This document shows positions 49,806 to 60,040 of a stretch of DNA of 64,000 nucleotides, piece by piece. The position numbers and the translations under genes are program-made. The DNA is from Anarhynchus alexandrinus (lineage: Eukaryota > Chordata > Aves > Charadriiformes > Charadriidae): NCBI GenBank assembly GCA_008711295.1, contig VUYV01000020.1, positions 1,251,113-1,315,112 on the forward strand. The letters are read 5' to 3'. Under the pieces are notes generated by a model. It was not told the origin of the DNA. It made no database searches and was given only the letters and a program-made list of their open reading frames with translations. Each line of letters begins with the position of its first letter. Positions within the stretch are counted from its first letter, which is position 1.

Positions 49806-52094
49806 GCAGGTGTTTCAGTGAAACCCAGGATTGCTGAGCCAACGTGTGGCCTTAGGAAATAACCAGATAATAAAACCCGCTGTGCTTTTTTAAAGGTGGC
49901 ATTAATACAGAGAATTAAAACATCCTGCAGTAAGTTTAAGCTTGCCCTCTAATCTTTTTTTTGGGGGGGGAGAGGGCACAGGATTGAGCCCAGACTATTT
50001 AGTTTCATGGAAGATCCTTCTGGATGTCATTTGGTATTTGTGGAGGAGTGATACAGAGTCAGTGGTCAAATTATAACTGAGTCAATTCTGTTCTGCTGGA
50101 ATTAATTTCCTCCCGCTGGACACGCACGGATCCTGATTTTCCCTGGCCACCCTGTGCTGTTGCTGCCAGGAGCGCCCTCCCAATCCCACCGTGGCTGCCC
50201 TCTAGGAGGAGGTGGGATTACTCCTCTTTATCCTTACGTTTGAAAGGAGCTTTCAGGCTGAATTAAAAACACTCCAAGCTTTTTCCCATTCAGTTTCTCC
50301 CCCTTCCTGTGTATGTCTTTTTTATTGACTCACTTTAGCCATAGTTGAATCTTTTTTCTTCCTGAAATTATGCAGTATTAGGTACATAAACACTTCTTTT
50401 AGTCAGATTCTTCGTGCTGATATGAAATGAGAAAATAGGAACAACCATCCCCAGAGATCATCCTCTCTCTGGTGAAAGATCTTTCACCCTGCATTGGAAA
50501 AAGCACTTTACGGAACTATTCACTCCCTCTTTAGCATTTCATGTCAAAGAAAATGCCATCGTATCTCTGCTGTGGATTACAAACACATCGTTTATTATTA
50601 TCTGGCACTCAGGAGGCAAGCCTGCCTCCTGGGGTACGTACCGCTTGCTTTCCTGGTTTGATCTCTCTTACATTTAAAGAGGGAGCTTTTCAGGGAGATG
50701 CTTTGCAAAGAGCCAGTCTACACGCTTCTCCTCTTTCAAGCAAGTTTGGTCCCCGCAGTCTTTTGCTACAGTGGTCCAGTACAGTATGTATTGAAATCTT
50801 CCCTTTTTATAACATGCTGTGGACGGGGCAGCTGAAATGCGGCCTTGCTTTGGATGAACACATTCTGCAACCAGATTTCCAGAATCAGGTTTTGATCCTT
50901 CTTATTCAAAAGTGCCCATAACCATGAATAGTCTAATTGAAACCGGAGGCACTCGCTGCAGACTAACAATTCAATGGGATTAAGGTAATGCAGAATCTGG
51001 GCTGTTGTGATTAAATTTTGCAAATATTAACTGAAAAATCTTGGCGCAAATCCTAGCCAATATGTATTTGAGCAGTTCCCCAGAAGAGAGTTGAGCTGAG
51101 CCTTGCCTGAGGTGTAGCAGCGTGGCTGTTTTAACACGTCCTTCTATTGTCTTCACTTGACAGGATAAGGATTTTGGCTCATGAAGGGCAAGCTCTTTGA
51201 GGGATGTTAAGGTTAGAGTTTGGAAAGAGCGATTTCCAGGGAAAAAAAGCAGAAAACCTGCTGCCTTGAAAAATCACTGTAGGAGTGAGAACCTTTACCG
51301 CAAACCCAGTGAGCTCCTTGGGGCACGTCTGCACCATGTGATGAAACACACTGCAAAGATCCCAGTGCCGGCCACAGAGCTAACGGCAGGACCAGGAGCA
51401 GAAGAGCTGTGTCAGTGTGGTCAGTGACCGAGCCCGCCTCCCCTGCTCAGAGGGCAGTATGCCGTGATTTCAAAAGGGAGCTCACCTCCCTTCAGGCTTT
51501 GTACTGTGCTGAATGTACAGACTAGTCTGGGATATTCTCTGGGCTTTTTGCAAATGCAATATAGACATTCTAGCATATTCTCTCACCCGAAAAAATAAGC
51601 CTTGGGACATGAAAGGGAAGAAGTTCCCTTTCTGTGACAGCAGGACAATGCCATTTGTCCCTGAATACATTGCTAAAGGACTGTTAGAGGATGCTTTGTT
51701 CTTCACACGCTCTTCAGAGCACCTCATCCTACATCTATCCAGAAATTGAAGCAGAAGCAAATTTAACAGCACGTTTATCGGCAAGTGTGTCATGCAGTGA
51801 ATCTACTATGCCAGTTCTAGTTGTATCTTTTTGTAGGGGTTTGGTTTTTTGGGTTTNTAGAGCTGCCTATTAGGTTCCAGGATGAATCTGAGATGCTGGT
51901 ATTCATCTATGAATCTGCTGCTTCTCCGGGAGACTGCTAGTCTGACCCAGAGCCAAGTTTTACAGAGCTGCCACAGCTGGAGTGACGAGATCATTTGTGG
52001 TGAGGATCTCCCAGCTCTGAAACTACTCCCCTCTGTCCTTTGGCCTGGAGCAACCTGTTGAATCAGTCTGCGTCCACTTTTGAGCATCAGGCTT
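49806..52094. other. Gene-free stretch
   Basis: No gene seen. A T8 run joined to a G8 run lies at 49955-49970. The 50.26-51.05 kb part is AT-rich and a candidate conserved element. An unresolved base (n) sits at 51857 in a T/G-rich run. Frames reach 126 codons. Confidence 0.55.
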
Positions 52095-52561
52095 CAGGAA
52101 GGATATTGACCAACTGGAGAGAGTCCAGCAGGCAGGAACAAGAGTGATCAGAGAGGTAGAAAACATCAGCTATGAGGAAAGACTGAGAGTTGGTTTTGTT
52201 TAGTCTAGGGAATTGAAGTCAGGTAGATGTGATAACACCCTTCAAGTATGTGAAAAGCTACTGCAAGGAGGAAGGATAAGCTGTTCTTCGTGTCTGCTGG
52301 GGACAGGAAAGGAAGTAACAGGCTTCAAATGCAACAAAGGGAATTCAGGTGAGACATTAAGAGACATTTTCCAGTTGTGAGACTTGTGCAGCACTGGGAT
52401 GGTTTGTTGTGTGAAAGTGCTGTTGTGGGAAGGCTTTAGCAGCAGCTGAGATAACTATCTCAACTCCAGCACCTTCAGCACGTCTGATCCTATCTGGAGG
52501 CTGGTGGAAGGGCAAGATGACCTTTAAAAGTTTCTTTCAGCTCCATTTTGTATGATTTCTG
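52095..52561 (+). mobile_element. Old CR1 LINE, ORF2 C-terminus and 3' end
   Basis: Plus strand. It starts in the segment encoding KDIxxLERVQ (AGGATATTGACCAACTGGAG) and passes ATGAGGAAAGACTGAGAG and GTGATAACACCCTTCAAGTA. It continues through the GCAGCACTGGGATGG segment and ends in TTTCAGCTCCATTTTGTATG, a degraded old-type CR1 terminus. There is no intact frame. It is more diverged than the copy at 58.3 kb. Confidence 0.88.
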
Positions 52562-53289
52562 TTATCAATGCAGAAAGTCACAAAGCCGATTCTTAATTCT
52601 CTGGTGTTTTGCAGCCAGGCCACTATCTGGTTTTACAGACTGTTGTCTGATGGGAGAAGGGATTTAGGGGAGTTGTCCATCCTGAAATGATCCAGAAGAA
52701 AATCCCAAAGACACCACAGGGGCTCCCCTTCAAGGGAGTTACACATGCAAACAAACAAGCGTGAAGGGCAGGTCTCTCAGCTGATGCAAAAAATAAGGCT
52801 CCCTGCTGGACCAGCTGCCCTCAGCAATGTCCTAAACCATCCTTCCAGTGGTGGCGAACGTGGTGGCCTTTGCACTGAGGTACCCCTTGATGGCCCAGTA
52901 GACAGAATCAGACAGACACCCGAGCACTTAAGAGCAGCCAGGAGTCGCTGAGTTTCTTTATGTAACTCAATAAAAGGGAGAGAAACAAAACAAAAGCAAA
53001 ACCTGACGCACACAACAATCCCTCCTTCTCTGGTTTCACAGGGGAGCAAGTTCCAACACTGACAAGTCAAAGATTAAATAGAAAGAAAAAGCCAAGGGCA
53101 TGCTGCCATGCATATATTAGACCTGTGTAAAACAGCGGCGTGCACGCCCTCACAGATATAAACACTGTGAAGGCGAGCAGGGGTTGAAGACCTGACAAAG
53201 AAGCTGCCTTTTCAGCAGGTTCATCGGGCCTGTATTTTTAGCCCTTCCTTTTCTGTAATCCTGTCCATTTTTAATGAGGGAGCATTATG
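52562..53289. other. Spacer, no gene
   Basis: Unique-looking sequence with short frames; nothing supported. Confidence 0.55.
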
Positions 53290-53490
53290 CAACCGGCATG
53301 TGCCCGGAGGAGAGCCCGGCCGTGGGTCAGCACGGGAGGAGGCAGCGGGAGGCAGGATGGCAGCGGTGGCCTGGGGATCCCCAGGCTGCGGCCGCCCGTG
53401 ATGCTGCTCCCCGGGGAGGTCAGAGCTCGGCCTCGCTGCCACCAGCCGGGGACCGGCGGATGGGAATCTCCTGTGCAGCTAAGCCGGCAC
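53290..53490. promoter_or_regulatory. CpG-island-like patch with NotI site
   Basis: About 200 bases of very GC-rich sequence. I count 17 CpGs by hand, roughly 0.6 of the expectation for its composition, so it meets the usual minimal island thresholds. It includes the octamer GCGGCCGC at 53388-53395. Open frames on both strands here are explained by composition. It may mark a distal element or the promoter of an unannotated transcript. No supported exon is adjacent. Confidence 0.35.
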
Positions 53491-54890
53491 AAGCACCACA
53501 GGCTAGTTTAGAATTAAAAGGCATTTCAGGCTTCCCCGCAGAGAGCAGCTCTCCCCTCTTTGCGAGTTCAGCTCCTTTCTGTTGCTCTTCTGCGTCCTTT
53601 TGTCCTCTTTTGTGACTCTTCTGGAATTTAGCTTTGAGACACGCGCACCAGTCAAGGGGCACTGCGAGCTCCTTCGGCCTTCCACTTCATCTGCGGCAGA
53701 CCCATTTTTAAGTAGGAATAATGATAAATGCTGATGAGGTGCAAGATTTGACATTCATCTGGGAGTGCGGAGGCATGCGATTTCTAATTTCACCAAAATC
53801 TAGAAATGGGTGGTTATTTTTTCTTTCACCCACGAAGTTTTGAAGGTTAGTAATGCGTTTGAATTTCTGTAGCTTTCAATGGTGTTTATTTTTCCATGGA
53901 TTTGCTAGTTGCACAGATTTTTAAATCCATCTTTCCCTTCTTGAAAAAATAGGAATGTGAAATTCTTAATTTCAAATTAAACATTTTATTTCAAGCAAAA
54001 TTTTCTTCTTTATTGCTACCTTTGAAAAACCCATCATGTGGCTATGCTGATTGATGGAAATGGCAATTAAAAAATCTAGAATAAATGCCAGAAATGAAGG
54101 CTATGGAAAAAAAAATGGAAATACTTGCAAAAATACTTTCAGAGGAACAGCTACATATTTCTCTAATTATTTGAGAAATGTTAGCCAGCTTAATGTAAAT
54201 GATGCACACCCTTGGTTCTGTCATTGCACCTAAAGGTAACTTTCCTCCAAGAGAAGGTTTCCATTGCAGAGGGAGGGTTTTTAGGTTTTATGTACTGAGC
54301 CTCTTGAAAATTAGGAAATCAAACACATTATTTTCAAATGACGCACATCAATCCTTGTATCCTTCCTTTTGCACATCTGCAAACATACAGGTCTGGTAGA
54401 ACAACGTTCCCAAGACTGCAGCTTCTGGGGAATTTTTTTCTCCCTCCACTCCCCTCCCCTCCCCTGGAGCTGGAGGGCTCTCTGTGCTCAGAGGACCTGT
54501 GCTTGGTGCTCTCAGTCAGTAGCCCAATACCTGGGATGTGCCTGTGGCTTCTGAACACATCTGCTGACACGCAGGGCTGGGATGCCAATGCCACCAGATG
54601 CTTTAGAGATACTCAGCAAGACAGAGGGGTGCGTACCCTGGGCAGTGGGATTGCAACCTTCACGTCTTGTCCAAGGAAATAAGTCAAATAATTTTGCTGA
54701 TCACATTCAGTGCTCAGTTTTCTTTTGCGATTGTGTTTCTGGGGAGTCTTTGAAGGGGTGCCGAAGCATTCAGCTATTTTGATATTTGGGGGTATCCCTC
54801 CCAGCGAGACCCGGACACCTAACTCCGTTGTGTTCTCTCACAAAGATGTGAGTGCAGGTCACGTTGTGTGTGCCCACCTTGTCTCTGGGG
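53491..54890. other. Gene-free stretch, partly AT-rich
   Basis: 53.76-54.23 kb is AT-rich with many short poly-A and poly-T words. A pyrimidine-rich run with CCCCT units lies at 54434-54465. No gene. Confidence 0.55.
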
Positions 54891-55400
54891 GCACGGACCA
54901 CCGCCATCCCAGATGGCCGGGAACCAGGCACGCACGCGGCGCAGGGCCAGGGCCGGCGCAGGGAACATCTGGTGCAGCCGGAGCTCAGGCACCACGTAAA
55001 CGCCTGGTTGTTCTTCCCACCGCTGCTTGGGGCAAAGGTTACCGAGTTCGGCTTCGCCCTCTGCTCCGTGTACGCAGGATGTACTAACGCTTTAAAATGC
55101 CGCTGAATGAAAGGTGTTTTATGAATATAAGGGTATTAAGCCTTTGTACAGGGCTGCGGCTCGCGTGTTTGCTTTGGGTCCTGAACACCCAGCCCGAGTT
55201 ACTGGAGCAAGTAATCTCTCAGTGCCTGTTGCCGCACGCACCGCCAACTGCTGCTACCCACGCAGCTGCCACACGAATCCGGCTCGGGGTTTTAGCCTCA
55301 TTGCACCACTTCAGATGCCGGTCGGAAGGACCTCTTCTTCTCTTATACAACGGCGTTTGGGTAAAGTTCTTTGTCTGGAGAAGATCCTGCAGGGGAATCC
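54891..55400. promoter_or_regulatory. CpG-island-like patch, ~500 bp
   Basis: The core 54891-55105 has 20 CpGs by hand count in about 215 bases, close to full expectation for its GC content. The following ~250 bases hold about 15 more. This is the strongest island-like stretch in the window. Plus-strand frames of 84-128 codons overlap in different phases across it, again as composition predicts. It could be the 5' end of an unannotated or non-coding transcript. No TATA box or convincing first exon and donor pair was found. Confidence 0.4.
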
Positions 55401-56481
55401 CAAGCCTGATCTTTCCCCTGACTGCCGCCCCTGCCAGCTGCACACCTCCTGCTGCAGGTCTTGCTGAGGCAAGACGTCTTTAAAGGTTGTTGAGGAATTC
55501 TGCCTGAATGAATGTGGCTAAATCTGCAAACCTCATCGGGAAGCGCTGTTCACCCGGGACAGTGAAGGGGGGGTTGTAGCACTTAATGCACTGCGGAGCA
55601 AGCCGTGGGGCTGGTACAAGAGTGAAGCATTCTGCCTGCTCTCATATCCCACTGGGACCAGTCAAACTGGAATACTCCAGTATGGAGCCCTTGGCTCTAG
55701 GAAATGACAGGGCTGCAGTCCTCCAGGAGACTAAATTGTCACGTGCCTCTGGCAGAGGTCAGGACAAAGTGAGGCCAGCCCAGGCAGTAATATCTAAGGC
55801 ACCCAAAATCGAAGGAAACATGATTAAACTGATTAAATGAGTCACGCCTACATGATCCTGTGCTGCAGAGGTAGGCAGAAAAGCCCACCCCTACCACCAT
55901 GAGCCGCAGGTAGCGGCATCTGGCAAAAGGCTTCTTATAATAGGTACCAAGATGCTGGTGGCTGTGCTGTTTCCCAGAGAAAGGGTGGCAATTTTGCTCA
56001 CTGAAGCATGACAAAGCAAGAACGGTCAGTATTTCGCCTGCGCCCAAGTGTCAGCGTGTCTTATAACTGTGATGCACGCGATGACTGCATTTTCATGAAA
56101 CTCGTGAAATGGAGGAAGTACGAGGAAACCAGCAGCATTAGGCCAGTAGGCATACACTTCATTGGTGCATATTTCCACAGGCAAGACCTACGTCACATAA
56201 GTAGCCGCAGCTCCTTTCAGAGCAGCCATAGAAGGATACCATAACTGCACTTCTGGAAAAGATAAACTGCCTTAAAGCAGGTCTGACAGTGATGCTGGAG
56301 GACCTGTGGACCAGCTTATGAAGCTGCAAGAGCTTGATGTGCCGTGACATCCTCAGACTATTCAGGTGGAACTGGAGACTGACCTCAGCTATTTCAAGTA
56401 TTTCAAGGGCCGCCAGATTAGACTCAGTGGCCTCACAAATAGGGCACCAACCGGAATTGTTATGGCTTTGGTTTTGTGGTC
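55401..56481. other. Spacer, no gene
   Basis: Unique-looking sequence. A 79-codon plus frame at 56008-56244 has varied composition but no similarity that I recognise. Confidence 0.5.
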
Positions 56482-56612
56482 TGGGTGTGTGACATGGGAC
56501 AAGTCCCATCACTCTCACGTGCTCTCTTTTCCCCATTTATCCTCTCTCTTCCTTGCTTGCACTGTAACTCTTCAGGCCAGGCACAGGCCATTATTAAGTG
56601 TTTGTACGAGGG
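56482..56612 (+). mobile_element. MIR/CORE-SINE-like remnant with conserved amniote tail
   Basis: It starts with GTGTGTGACATGGGACAAGT (MIR core GTGTGACCTTGGGCAAGT) and continues with CTCTTTTCCCCATTTAT (MIR CTCAGTTTCCCCATCTGT). It then passes into CACTGTAACTCTTCAGGCCA and GTGTTTGTACGAGG. The latter part matches a tail I know from amniotes (GATTGTAAGCTC, then GGGCAGGGAC, then TGTGTTTGTACAGC). The tail is related to the piece at 63055-63131. Strongly diverged. Confidence 0.6.
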
Positions 56613-56950
56613 TTTGTGTGCCCTTTGTTGCCTCCATGTATGCAGTTACCAGTTTAGCTTGCAAATACTTTTAAATCCTTATAATACACAGAGCTGTTTC
56701 TTTCCACTCTCTCTTACTAAGCAGTAAAAGTGCTGCAAAGTCTTTCTGTTCTCCCCTGAAGACAAATGTGCAACCATTTCCAACACAGTCACCTTTTCAG
56801 CTGACAAAGGGAGAGGGACATCTCCCCAGGGCTGATCCAGGGATTTCATCTCCCTAAAGCTGTGGGGATGAACACGAAGGCTGTGTTCATCACCAGCTCT
56901 CATGTCACTTTTCTAAATGTGACATAATCAGACAAGGCTGCCTCTTTGGG
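56613..56950. other. Spacer, no gene
   Basis: Nothing recognised between the SINE-like remnant and copy B of the unnamed repeat. Confidence 0.55.
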
Positions 56951-57061
56951 AGCAAGAGGGATTTAAGGCAGGACACCACTAGCTCAGCTAACAGACCATC
57001 TACTAACATTCGCCAGCTTACATCTGCCTACAAGAGAGATGGGCAAGGGAAGCCAGGCTGA
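56951..57061 (+). repeat. Unnamed dispersed repeat, copy B
   Basis: Partner of 49227-49338, same orientation, about 70% identical by eye. The shared stretch starts at AGCAAGAGGG and ends after AAGCCAGGCTGA. The flanks differ, which points to an interspersed element and not a large segmental duplication. It starts about 340 bases after a SINE-like remnant; copy A ends about 350 bases before one. That similarity of setting may be chance. Confidence 0.75.
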
Positions 57062-58298
57062 TGTCTTGAACGGCTTCCTTCAGGCCATGCCTTAGCTTCA
57101 GCCAGAGAGGAGACTGCAGCCCTGAGAGATGCAGCTCCCTCTGGTTAGCTACTGCACGCCTGTGCCACAAGAAAAGCAAGCCTAGGTAAAGTCCCCCAAG
57201 TATAAATAGGCAGCTCGGGGCATCTATGAGAACTCCAACCGCCCAGATGACAGCTATCTCAGGTATGTCTACCCATGCTGCTCTTGCATTTCCCGGCTGC
57301 AGCCTGCATAGCCGGAGAGCTAACGCAGACGGAGAATCCGTCTCCCTCGCTCCCAAGTGTCCAAGGAATGACCCAGCCATCTGCAGGAATCATTACCGTC
57401 CTCCGCGAGAGGGGACAAGGTCAAACCAATTGAATGTTGTCTAAAGAGGATCTTGGGGAGGGAATGTTTTCATTACAACAGTTCATCTTTCTTTTCACAG
57501 TTCATCAAAAGCAGGCCTTCTGCATACACACGCAAGACAAATAGGACTGAGGGGTGATGACGGATACCGTAGGCTCGCGGTGATTGGGATGACCCTCCAC
57601 TCACACAGCTGATCAAAGGCAAGTAAAACAATCAGCCAGCCATCAGCAACGATGTAATATTAAACTCCCCAAACACCTCATTTAATTAAGTCGTTATGAT
57701 CAAAATCTCCAAACCAGATCTTTTAAGTTATACACTCTTAGACCTTGCCCTAAGATAGCAGAAAAGGACTTCCGGAGGGAAAACGGCTGTAAAAAAATTA
57801 TTAATAAAACAATGTCTCTTCCCGCTACCCTCCCAAATCAATTGCTGTCTGGAAAGATACACTTCTGCCTGATTTCCCCAGGCAGAGCTCAGAAGGCTGA
57901 GGTGCCTCATGCCCAGCACTTATCCCAGCTTAGTGTGCTTCTGATAGAACACAGGGCACAACAAAGCTGGCGTTTAGGATGTCATCTTCTTTTTGGGATG
58001 ATCGCTATGACGTCACAAACCCTACCTCTGTGAACCTCTTGCTGGCCTCACAAGTCTGAGCCAAAGCTTGCTGAAGAAATGTTAGGCTTGTGCAGGTGCA
58101 GTGCCAGCCCAGGAGGGGAGGAGAGATGAAGGGGAAGAGGCATTCACCAGGGATACATCAATGCGGAGGGAGGTTGCACTGTTCAGCCTGGTCCCCAGAG
58201 AGTAAAGATTTCTGAACCAGATTCCAGTCAAGAACAAGATGGGATGTGAAATGCAGATGTCCTGGAGGCAGAGCTGGGATTTACTCTATAGTCAAGAG
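57062..58298. other. Gene-free stretch
   Basis: No gene. It contains a short perfect hairpin (AGACGGA, loop GAA, TCCGTCT) at 57327-57343 and a perfect CRE octamer at 58008-58015. A 120-codon minus frame at 57018-57380 overlaps copy B and has no domain. Confidence 0.55.
58008..58015. promoter_or_regulatory. Perfect CRE octamer TGACGTCA
   Basis: Exact CREB/ATF palindrome, the second in the window. A chance match is quite possible. Confidence 0.15.
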
Positions 58299-58774
58299 CA
58301 TCTGACCTGTTAGAGCGGGTCCAGAGGAGGACCATCAAAATGATCAATGCACTGGAAAACCTCTCCTACGAAGAAAGGCTGAGAGAGTTGGGGTTGTTCA
58401 GCCTGGAGAAGAGAAGGCTCCAGGGAGACCTTATTGTGGCCTTTCAATACTTAAAGGAAGCTTACAAGAAATGTGGAGAAAGACTTTTTACCAGGACCTG
58501 AAGTGACAGGAAAAAAGGTAACAGTTTTAAACTGAAAGAGGGTAGATTTAGATTGGATAGAAGGAAGAAATTCTTTATGATGAGTGTGGTGAGACACTGG
58601 AACAGGTTGCCCTGAGAAGTTGTCGATGCCCCATCACTGGAAGTGGTCATGGTTAGGTTGGACGGGGCTTTTAGCAACCTGATCTAGTGAAAGATGTCCC
58701 TGCCCATGCCAGGGGGGTTGGACTAGATGATCTTAAATGGCCCTTCCAACCTAAACCATTCTATGATTCTTTGA
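58299..58774 (+). mobile_element. CR1 LINE, avian type, ORF2 C-terminus and intact 3' end
   Basis: Plus strand. It opens in the LERVQRR-equivalent segment (GGGTCCAGAGGAGGACCATC). It continues through GAAAGGCTGAGAGAGTTGGG, GTTCAGCCTGGAGAAGAG, and GTGAGACACTGGAACAGGTT. The 3' UTR follows (CTGATCTAGTG, then GGGGGTTGGACTAGATGATC), and it ends in CATTCTATGATTCTTTGA, two terminal octamers with one substitution. This is the best-preserved 3' half of a CR1 here at the DNA level, although its reading frame is interrupted. Only the last part of ORF2 is present. Confidence 0.96.
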
Positions 58775-59945
58775 CCTTCAGAAGATGTCACAGTCCCCTT
58801 AAACACCCATCTTTGTGAGATGCATCCTCCTCTAGAAACTTCTTTCTCCATTGATTAGAGGGATGAGAGAAACTAGCTTAAACTAGCTGTATAAATGAGC
58901 AGAGATGAGCCCCTATCCTTTAGCTTTGTAGTAATTATTGTAAAGACTGCAGACACCATAATGATGACAAATGGATAGATTTTAATTCCTAGATGAAAAA
59001 GATATTTTTGTTTTCTCTTCGCTTTCATCATTGGCTTAGGGCAATCTAATTCCGTACTTTATCTGAAAGGGGTGAGTCAGCCCTACCTCATGCGTTCCCA
59101 CCCCATCGCCTGTGCGCCTTGGTGATTGTGCAGTTGAGCAGTCAGACAGATCAGGGCACTCAGATGAGGGAACTCTTCCCTTTTTTTCCTGTTTTCTGCT
59201 GGGTGGAGCATTTAGCTGGATCAGCCTGATGTGCTCAGTTTCCCAGACGCATGAGCCCTCCAGCTGGCACAAGGGAAGGGATGGGAACTCGTGGACATGG
59301 GCAGGATAACAATGCTGCACTTCTTGGCAAAATCTGGACTTAGATTGGCTCAGGGTGGTCATGAAACCACAGCTAACTCACACGTGATCTGGTAACCCAG
59401 TGGTGAGAGATTCTCCATCTCATTACTGGTTTCCTGAGTCATCTGAGCAACGGTAATTGCCCTGACATTCTTTTCCACTTTGTTATAGAAAGGCATGACA
59501 ATTAAGCAGAGTAAAGCTCTCCATGAGTTCATCAAGCACCTGAAACAAAACCTGTCAAGGTGCTGTGTGGCATTAAGCAGCCAACTTCAGCACCTGTATT
59601 ACCACAGTTGCATTCACCAGCAGCAAGCAGGGAAGAAGGCTGCAGGGAAAGGAGTGATGATCTTTGCCCCGGAAGTTTTGAGACAAAGGAGGACCAGAAT
59701 TCCTGGAGGAGACTGCAGCTCGTGTAAAGAAGACCTTTTGGACAGGCTAAGGGTGTGAGCCTGTCCCTTCTGATTTTGTACCTTGGCAAACGGGTTACAT
59801 CCAGAACTGTAGAGGTTGCTCACCCTGGAAATAGGATATTTTACTGTCTGAAAACAATATGTGAATATTTAACCAAAGGTCATAGCCCAAGTACTTGCAC
59901 CCTAAGAAAATCCAGATGCATTTTCCAAGTGTCCGAACTAAAGAC
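58775..59945. other. Spacer; one weak exon-like frame
   Basis: No supported gene. A pyrimidine-rich tract ending in TTATAG at about 59489 precedes an 87-codon plus frame (59495-59758). I treat this as unproven and discuss it in the findings. Otherwise nothing. Confidence 0.5.
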
Positions 59946-60040
59946 AAAAAAAAGGAGAGGAGAGGGGAGAGAGGGGAGGGGAGAGAGGGGAGGGGAGGGG
60001 AGGGAAGGGAAGGGAAGGGAAGGGAAGGGAAGGGAAGGGG
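59946..60040 (+). repeat. 95-base pure polypurine tract, GA-rich then (AAGGG)n
   Basis: Every base from 59946 to 60040 is A or G. It starts as an A-run and passes through mixed GGAGA/GGGGA units. It ends in about eight AAGGG units (60000-60040), with a GGGGAGGGGAGGGG stretch near 59987-60000. Such tracts can form triplex (H-DNA), and the G-blocks satisfy the four-run G-quadruplex pattern. Likely length-polymorphic. Confidence 0.97.
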
